In this document: piece by piece, positions 1 through 9,200 of the stretch
How positions within the stretch are numbered: the stretch's first letter is position 1
How the letters are laid out: every line of letters begins with the position of its first letter
NCBI RefSeq assembly: GCF_963678635.1
Contig: NC_087065.1
Span: 53,327,858-53,391,857 of the forward strand
DNA: 64,000 nucleotides
Reading direction: 5' to 3'
DNA from: Symsagittifera roscoffensis
Taxonomy: Eukaryota; Xenacoelomorpha; Acoela; Convolutidae
Program-made: the position numbers and the translations under genes
The notes under the pieces: model-generated
Database searches by the model: none
What the model saw: only the letters and a program-made list of their open reading frames with translations
What the model was told of the DNA's origin: nothing

Positions 1-51
1 ATTTGCTCAAGTGTCGCGGAAAAAGAAAAATGAATACCAAGTTCTACGCAC

Positions 52-256
52 CTATTGACAGAAGAATTTCGATGTATGTGACGAAATTGAGCTGCAGTCC
101 GAATGCGACCATGAATGCGACAGTGTTGGCCACACACAGTCCAGTGATTATGGCCAGAATGAGGAACACCTGGATGTCTGGGATCATGAAGTAGACCCAC
201 AGCAGGGCTATGGCCAGACCAATCACCAACGACTCCAGAAGAGCTCCGGCAATCAC
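52..256 (-). CDS. Patched-domain gene exon: C-terminal membrane helices
   Basis: Acceptor GACGAG|GTG at the right and donor G|GTGCGT at the left. It encodes about 68 residues that are almost all hydrophobic: GALLESLVIGLAIALLWVYF, a short IPD turn, VFLILAIITGLCVANTVAFM, then FGLQLNFVTYIEILLSIG. This matches the Patched C-terminal block in which helices 8-10 lead into the 'GxxVDFxxH' motif; that next exon must lie left of position 1. It is in the same orientation as the other exons. Confidence 0.72.
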
Positions 257-3200
257 CTCGTCAAAAAACAAACAATTTTTTCCTCTTAACTGAATAAAAC
301 CAGGAGGTCTTAAGAGTAAATAAAATTTATTTGACAAATTTAAAAATGTATTTATAAAAAAAATTCGAAGACAATTCATTTTAGATCTTCAATTGATTGC
401 GCATAAAGTGTCCTCTTTTCTAAAAATACATCATATCAATTTGTTTTGGTCAATTAATTATTTGACTTTTTGTTACTAGGACGGTGGGTGAAGTCCCATT
501 TGTACCAACGTTCATTTGTACCAAAATGAAAATTCGTGTTGCGAACTTGCCAACATAGGGTAGGACTCTACACGAAAATTAGAGCCGGTTATCGCCGCGA
601 AGCGGCCACGCGCGCGTAGCGCGCCCACCAGCAACTTTAACCAAAGAGCTTAAAGTAGCCGGCTTAATAGTCTTACGCCAATTGAATATTTTTGGTACTA
701 ACGCGATTGATTTTTTATTTTGGTACAAATGGGACTGATTGATCATTGTGGTACTTGTGAATACCCACCGGACGGTAGGGTTCTGGGGAAGATGATTGAA
801 AACAGTCAATCTAACGGCTTTGTTATAATCTTTGCTAAATCTTTGCATTTCAAATAAATCTGACCATCACGTACATGATGCATCAACTTCTCTAGTCGGC
901 GAAAACTTTGATCACGTGATTGAGGGTTATGAAAATTTCTATAGACATTATTTGCGTAAATGCCGATACATTTACAACTTTGTAAAACCAGTGGTAGTTA
1001 TAGCATGAAGACTGTATGTATATCTGGCGAGAGGCCAGGTGTCTGCTTTTTTATTGTTCCGACTTTCGATACGAAAGTAACGGAATATTTGTGCTCGGGG
1101 TGGGTTTTTTTTTCTTCAGACAAATTTCGACTTTTTAACTAGCCATTTTTGACGGAATCTTTTTATATCATTTGAAATGTATTGTTGTTCTGAGCGCAAA
1201 TTTGAAAAGATATTTCACCTGTGATCTTTTTTCGTAAAGTTATGGGAGTTTAAAGATTGCCATTTTGGTCAATTTGGGACAATTAACGCGCGATATATTT
1301 CGCGCTATTAACGCGTAAGCGGAGAGTTAATCCAATCCGTCTTAGAAAATGTTCCAAATTGGTTGAAAGAAGCTTATTTGCCATAAATGATTTGTTACAA
1401 GGAGCAAAATCTATTCTTTTTTACTTTAAATGGCGTGTGGGGGGATAATTTTTATTTAAAAAACTCAAGTTTTAGAAGAAAAAAAAATTTTCATTTTGTT
1501 TTATTTCATTTAATTTTTTTTGTTATTACTGCTCCATAAACCTTAAAAGGCAGTCGGAACATTCAGTACTTCGCCCTGATACGAGCAGTCTTGTTCAAAA
1601 TTTATGATCAAAATTTCTTTTAAAAGTTCTGAACATGTTTTAAGAGGGCTAAAGAGTTTATACAGAATGATAAGTTTGCAGAAAATTTAGATGTATTCAT
1701 ATTTCTAGGCTTTCCAGAAAGGTTGAAAGACTCCCACATCTTCATGACTCACGGATCATGTTAGAATACTCCCCTTAAAGAGACCAAAATTTGATCTTCC
1801 ATTAAATCTTTATTGTTCCGACTTTCGACACGAAAGTAACGGAATATTTGTGCTCGGGGTGGGGTTTTTTTTTCTTCAGACAAATTTCAACTTTTTAACT
1901 AGCCATTTTTGACGCAAATTTTTTTTATATCATTCAAAAGCTATTGTTGTCCTGAGCTTGAATTTTGAAAATATATTTCACCTGTGATCATTTTTTGTAA
2001 AGTTATGGGGGTTTAAAGATTGCCATTTCGGCCAATTTGGGACAGTTAACGCGCGATAAGTTTCGCGCTATTAACGCGTAAGCGGAGATTTAATCTGTCT
2101 TAGAAATCGTTCCAAATTGGTTCAAGGAAGCTTATATGCTATAACTGATTTGTTAAAAGGCGCAAAATCTATCACTTTGTACTTAATATTATGTATGGGG
2201 GGATGTTTATACATAAAATCTCAAATTTTTTCAAAATTTTTTTTTTTTTAATACTTTGAAATTTTTCATCTTATTAATGCTCCATAGACCTTAAAAGGCA
2301 GTCGGAACTTTCAGGGCTTCGCCCTGATACGAGTAATCTTGTTTAAATATAATCTTGCTTAGCACTGCGTGTATATTGGTTAATTCTGATTCGCTGGAAA
2401 ATGTAGCCTACGTCCAAGATAACAGGGTTATATTCTATGGCGGATATAGGATTTTCTCGAGTGGGTTTTTCGTTCGAAAAACTTGTCGACTTTCGTTCAA
2501 CTCGACCAATTGATTTTCTGAGCTATCTCAAATCACTATAAAGACCCTATTTTGATCAAATTTTTATCACCGCAGTTAATTTTTTTTAGGGAATTTTTGG
2601 AGAATTTGGACCAAAAAATTGCGTTTTTTTGGCGCGTGCTATCCTCTCGAAACGGGCTTTTTTTCGCGGAAGCCGCCTTCTAAAAATTTTAGGCGTAACC
2701 AGCCAAAATTGGATGTCACAAAATAATACAAGGGGGGACTTTTTGGAACAACAGGGGATCGAATCCCCAAGAAAAGGGCGTCCGCATCCGCTCCCACCCT
2801 CTGTATCCGCTACTGGTTATATCGCCATTGACTATTTCCAACCAGTGGTTATATTTTCATGGGTTATATCTCACCTAAGTCCAAGTTATTTTGACATGGG
2901 TTCAAAAAATTTTTAAAATATTTGATGGTCAGCTGTTTTTGTTTATTCTGAATGAAAATTAAAAAACGGTTTCAAAAAAAGAAACGCTGCCAAAGAAATG
3001 ATAAGTGTGATCAGGCGCGGATCTAGGATTTTCTTGAGGGGGGGGGCGGATTGAGAAAAGTTTTGACGAAAACAATGATTTATTTACAATAAGAAAACGA
3101 ACAAAATTAAACAAAATTGAGTCTTCGATTTTTTGCGGCAAATCTGTCGATGACCTCTTCAACATTGATTCCTACATCTTTGTGAATGTAAATTAGCGCC

Positions 3201-6200
3201 AAATTTGAGAGTTGGTCCTCCTTCATGTTGGAGCGGAGGTAACTTTTTAGTAGTTTCATGCTCGAAAAAGAGCGCTCAGCAGTGCATACCGTCACTGGGA
3301 GGGTAGCACCAATCTGGAGCAAAGTAAAAATTAAGAAAGGGCAAGTAAACAGTCTGTCTGAAGTGATCATAAGCCGATGATGCTGCCGGAGGTCTGCCTC
3401 TTCTACCCTCTATTTGAATATCGCCCAGCTTTGCGGCGTCAGAATGGAATTTTTCGTAGCGGCCATTGCCTTCACCATCGCGCCATTGTTGAAAGAGGTG
3501 ACGCAAGTTCCGGATGTGATCCATTGACTGAGGCAATTCTAGCGAAGGTCCCTGAAGAGCAATGCTGGTAGCTTTAGTCGCCCCCAGCAGGTGCTTCATA
3601 GGCATCAGGGCAATCAAGAACTCTGACCGCATCATGCTAGCCAGATAAGCACAGCAGTCAGAAGCACAGCTTTCCCCAGGCCAATTGCTGATGTCTTCTA
3701 GTGTAGCTTCAATGGAAGGCTTCAGCAGGATAAAAGTCAGAACAGCATCGTGTCGTTCAACCCATCGAGTGTCAGACATCTTTGGGATTGCAGTTTTGCT
3801 AGCTTCGGGCTGCAACTTCCGTATGTTCTCACAGAAAGCGTCAGAACGCTTTGCAGAACCGCGAAGTAAGGTGATGATTCGAGAAATTATGGGCGTCTCA
3901 GGAGTGGATGATCCAGGGTTGTCAGGCTCAGGAGTGGTTGCAGTGGATGAAGGTGGTGACTTCTTGGGTCCACTGGTGAAGAAAGCCTTGAGCGTCTTGA
4001 AGCCAGAAGCCTTGGAGTCCTTGGGAGCAGTCCGCTTCGACATCTGGAAGGTTGAAGTTGAAGTCCAGGGTCTAATCCAGAGTGCAGTGTGAAGTCCAGC
4101 GAAGAAGATTTTAGAATGAGCTAGGTAGTTTTGAACGGGGTATAAATACTGCGAATGAGGCAGGTTGACAGGTACCTGTTAGCAGGTACCTGCCTCGAGT
4201 CAAAAACTGAGTCCAATTTGAGGCCTCAAAAAAGACGCACTTTCACACCTTGAATTTTCACACCTCAAAATTTTCTTTGATATAAAGGCCAAAGACACCG
4301 GCGCCAAAGGCGCCCTTTGAAAAAAATTAAGTAAATTGTTCAAAGGGCCTTTATTAAGGGCCTTTGGTAATTGTTACGGTCAAATTCCTGAGGGGGGAAG
4401 CGTCCGCCCCCCCCCCGCCCCCCCTAAATCCGCCCCTGAGTGTGATAANNNNNNNNNNNNNNNNNNNNNNNNNNNNNNNNNNNNNNNNNNNNNNNNNNNN
4501 NNNNNNNNNNNNNNNNNNNNNNNNNNNNNNNNNNNNNNNNNNNNNNNNNNNNNNNNNNNNNNNNNNNNNNNNNNNNNNNNNNNNNNNNNNNNNNNNNNNN
4601 NNNNNNNNNNNNNNNNNNNNNNNNNNNNNNNNNNNNNNNNNNNNNNNNCATAAGCAGAAAGTCAATTTGGTCCGCCAATTACTCGTATCGGGATGCGAAA
4701 TAGTAAAAGCTCGTTGAGAAGATTTTTTAAATGCTTTTTATGGCCGGGAAAACTAGGTTCTGGATGAGATTGTAACACAATACTTTTTAAAATTCACAAA
4801 CTATCTTTTTTAATATCTTACAAATACAGTTATAGAACTAACCAATTAGAACAAAAGGCGATACCAGTGTTATTGGAGTCAAGGGCACTTGAGCAAATAG
4901 ACAGATTCCGAAGCCGACAGCCTCCCCTAAAATGGTGCTAAACACACCCGCAAGTGCCAACATAGACCTCGAATGCACACAGTTAATCTGACTAGACACG
5001 ATAACTGCAAACGAGATCATAATTACAACGGTAAACCCAAATAACATTCCTGTGCTCCGAATGAGGAAGTATGATAGATAGGTCCCCCAAAAACGAATTT
5101 GTTGGAATGATAGTTTAAATTATTTTAAAACGCAAGTCTGGAAAGGAACGGAACTCTGACTTCTAAATTAGTACCCGGGTCGAGGTCCGCGACTAATTTT
5201 TCGACTTTGTCGGTCGCGGAAAAGTCTTGACAGGGTTTTAAGTCGCGGACAAACTCTGGAAATACCGTATCTCGGTCGCAATGGTAGAAAAATTAGTCGC
5301 GGCGGTCAAAAAATTAATTGCGGCGGTCAAAACGTTAGTAGCGGCATGGTCAAAAAAATTAGTCGCGGCGGTCGGAAAATGTTTGGAAAAATTTGAGAAA
5401 AATTACCATCATAATGCTAATTTTTCTCAACTTTTTCCAAACATTTGTCAAATTTCTTTTCTCAATTTTTTTTTCTTCAAATTTTTCATAGTGATGAGAT
5501 AAAACTTTGGGGATTTTAAGCTTTAAAAAACCTCAAAGGGAGTTTCATCTGTGATAAAAAAAAACTTTGTAGAAGAATCATGAGTGGAAAAACAAAAAGA
5601 CAAAGATTCTTCAGCAGCTCCGGGACTTTCGGGAAACTAAATTGAGAAATCTTGGGTGATCAAAATGACAGACCTAAGATCAGCATCAGCTTCAATACCA
5701 ACAATATTTGCTTTTGGGGCCCATTCATCATATTTTACCTTCATAAGCTGTTACTTTTGTAACCATTTGGTAATACACCTCGTAATTGAAATTTGGAAAT
5801 CCAATGTTAAAACATATAAACTCGAGCCATTTGTCTGAATTTTCATTACTCGTATCTACAGACCAGAACAGGTAAATATAGTAATGCTTGTCCGTTGAAT
5901 TTTCTTTCGGAATTTGAGGTGGCTTAAAACACTCTTCTGGAAATAAACAATTTTTGGTCGTATAGTTCTTTAAACAAACGTCCTTATACTGAACTTTTTT
6001 GCCCTCTCCTGTAACCAAAACTAAATCTCGCACATTATTACAGGCCAAGGATACGTTTTTAACTTTATCTTTCAAATCAATCATAACTTCCAAAGTCGTG
6101 TCTTGTTTCGGGTTCTCATATGATCTAGAGAACTCGTTGAATTGAAAATTATTGTAAACGAACTCAATATAGCTTCGGTATTTTGTGCTTGTAGCGTCGA

Positions 6201-9200
6201 AAATTGAATCGTCTTGCAGGCTTAGAACGTCGTTGATAAAAATGAATCCGATCAGCGGGACGACCGCAATGGCCAACATAGCGGCGATTACGACTCGCGG
6301 CCGAGTTCCAATAAATTTTCCGAGTCGGTAGAATATTCGGTTGGCGACTCGACTCGGGTACGAGTAATAGTAAGCGAAACAATTCTCCCCTCCTTTGCAC
6401 TCTAAAAAGACAAAGACATTAACACTGTCCTAAAATGCTTCGGTTGCCTTTTAATGTTTCTCATGTACTTTTTGGTTTAAAAACGAAAATGTTCAAATGT
6501 AAAAAAAAACAGAGAGAAATAAAACCTTATTGTTTCATTTATTTTTTCTAAATAAAAACAACCCCCTCCAACGAGGAGCACCCTTATTCGCAATCGCAGT
6601 AGATGAGCGCCTGTGATTACGGTGCTAGTGTGTTTTTGATAATATTTTTATAAAGCAACATTTTTTAAAAAAATTTTTCATAATATTTTCATATAAAAAA
6701 AAAAACATTAGACTGTGTTTTTATTATACGGTCTATTGATTTCTTAAAATAAAATTCGAAAAAACAATAGACTAGCGCCTTGTTACACCATATTTAAAAC
6801 TGGTTTGTCTCAATAGATTTTGAGCCGGGTTATTGTCACCTATAGATTAAGAAAAAATTTCAATTATCAGTACTATTTTGACCAAACTGACAGCTTTCAG
6901 GTCGCCTCTACTTTAATTAAAACAAATCGCCGCTGATGTTTTGCTTGAAATTTGAGCTCATAAGGTAAAACTGTTGAGGGGGTTAAAAATTTTTATAATT
7001 ACTGCTGATGTGACAAAAAGTCATAGGAGAAAAAGACAATTATCTTAAGCTTTTGAAAGAAAAGTTAAAACTGCAAGTTGTTATCTTTCAGCTAATTTCG
7101 CTGATTTGCTCCGTCTAGAAAAACTCTTGAACAAATTTGACTTAAAAGTCAAACAAGACTGCTCATCTCAGGGCGGAGGTTCCTGAATTTTCCGACTGCC
7201 TTTCAGGTCTATGGAGCAGTAATAACACGAAAAAATTGAAAGTAACAAAAAAACGAAAATTTTTTTAATTTGAGATTTTTTGTGAAAGTCAACCCCCACA
7301 CGCCATATAGAGTACAAAATGATAGGTTTAGCTCCTAGTAGCAAATCAATTACGGCAAACAAGCTACTTTCAACCAAGTTGGAACAATTTCTAGGACGGA
7401 TTAAATACCCGCTTACGCGTTAATAGCGGATATATCGTTAGCTAGGACCAAAATGACAATCCTTAAATCCCCATAACTGTACAAGAAATGATCTCAGGTA
7501 AAATATCTTTTCAATTTTAAGCTCAAGACAACAATACCTTTCGAATCATACGAAATTTTTTGTCAAAAATGGCTAGTTTGAAAGTCGAAATTTGTCTGAA
7601 GAAAAAACTACCCCGAGCACAAATATTCCCATACTTTCGTTACAAAAGTCGGGACAGTAGGATATTCGGTCTTCTTAAATTCGAAAAAAGTATCGTTGCT
7701 TCAAAAAATTTTCATTTTTTTACGCTGCAAGAAATGAAGTTTTTAAGTTTTGCACCATTATTTGAAGTTGTTTTTTTTTGCGCTAAAAAACAATACTTTT
7801 GGCCATTTTTGCTTGATCATTTAAAATTCAGCTTTTTTTCCTGGTTCCATAATTGAATTTCTGTTTACTATGTCTTATCGTTGCAAGACTTGGCATGCAG
7901 ACTACTTAGGCCACAACAAACATATTTGGTCCCCACATTTAACGTGCAAAATTGACTCAGCATGAGTAATTTTAAAAAATGAAATGGTTGTATCAGTATA
8001 AAACCCTGAAAGTACCGACTTCCTTTGAACCTCTCGGAAGTAATTTTTCATTAACAAAACTAATATTTAAAATCAAATTTAAACAAGACTGCTCGTATCA
8101 GGGCGGAGCCCTGAATGATCCGACTGCCTTTTAAGGTTTATGGAGCAGTAATAAAATTGAAAAATTCAATGAAATAAAACATGTGAAATTTTTAAATAAA
8201 AATCATATTCCCACACGCCATATAAAGTACAAAAGGATCGATATCGCTCCTTGTAACAAACCAATTATGGCAAATAAGCTTCTTTTAACCAATTTAGAAC
8301 AATTTCTAAGACGGATTAACCCTCCGCTTACGCGTTAATAGCGCGAAATAGATCGCGCGTTAATTGTCCTAAATTGGCCAAAATGGCTATCTTTAAGCCC
8401 CCGTAACTTTACGAAAAAGAATCACAGGTGAAATATCTTTTCATATATGAGCTCAGGACAACAATACCTTTTGAATGATTTAAGAAATTCCATCAAAAAT
8501 GGCTAGTTAAAAAGTCGAAATTTGTCTGAAGAAAAAAAACCCAGCCCGAGCACAAATATTTGGCGTATGGCACCGCATTAATCAATACAAAAAGCGCCTT
8601 TTCTCCAGTTGTCTTTTTTCGAATTTTGTTTTACAAAAGCCTATTCATTTTTTTTGTTGTAGTAAACTGTAAAAACAATTGTCAGTCTGAACAAGGGAAC
8701 AAAATATTTTAGATTTTTTCAAGGTGTAAATCAAGGCTTGGGTATTTTTTGACCTCATTGTATTGTGATTTTACAAGGGGGCCCAACTAGCTGCTTTGAT
8801 CTGATTTTCAACCATTTTTGAGCCGAGTTTATTGTTCCGACTTTCGATACGAAAGTAACGGAATATTTGTACTCGGGGTGGGGTTTAGGCTTTTGTAAAA
8901 CAAAATTCGAAAAAAGACAACTGGAGAAAAGGCGCTTTTTGTATTGATTAATGCGGTGCCATACGCCAAATATTTGTGCTCGGGGTGAGTTTTTTTTCTT
9001 CAGACAAATTTCGACTTTTTAACTAGCCATTTTTGATGGAATTTCTTAAATCATTCAAAAGGTATTGTTGTCCTGAGCTCATATATGAAAAGATATTTCA
9101 ACTGTGATCATTTTTCGTAAAGTTATGAGGGTTTAAAGATTGCCATTTTGGCCATTTTGACCAATTTGGGACAATTACGCGCGATATATTTCGCGCTATT

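Noticed and set aside
1051-2344. Cut-and-paste DNA transposon for the HINE-like family
   Set aside because: No terminal inverted repeats at the very ends and no target duplication in any copy; hairpin and T-T borders fit Helentrons better.
5050-5130. Extension of the Patched-gene exon 4843-5049 to the right
   Set aside because: The frame stays open but the added residues do not look like the family, and the acceptor at 5049 already keeps phase.
5281-5502. 73-codon ORF
   Set aside because: Made by the short tandem repeat and the following hairpin.
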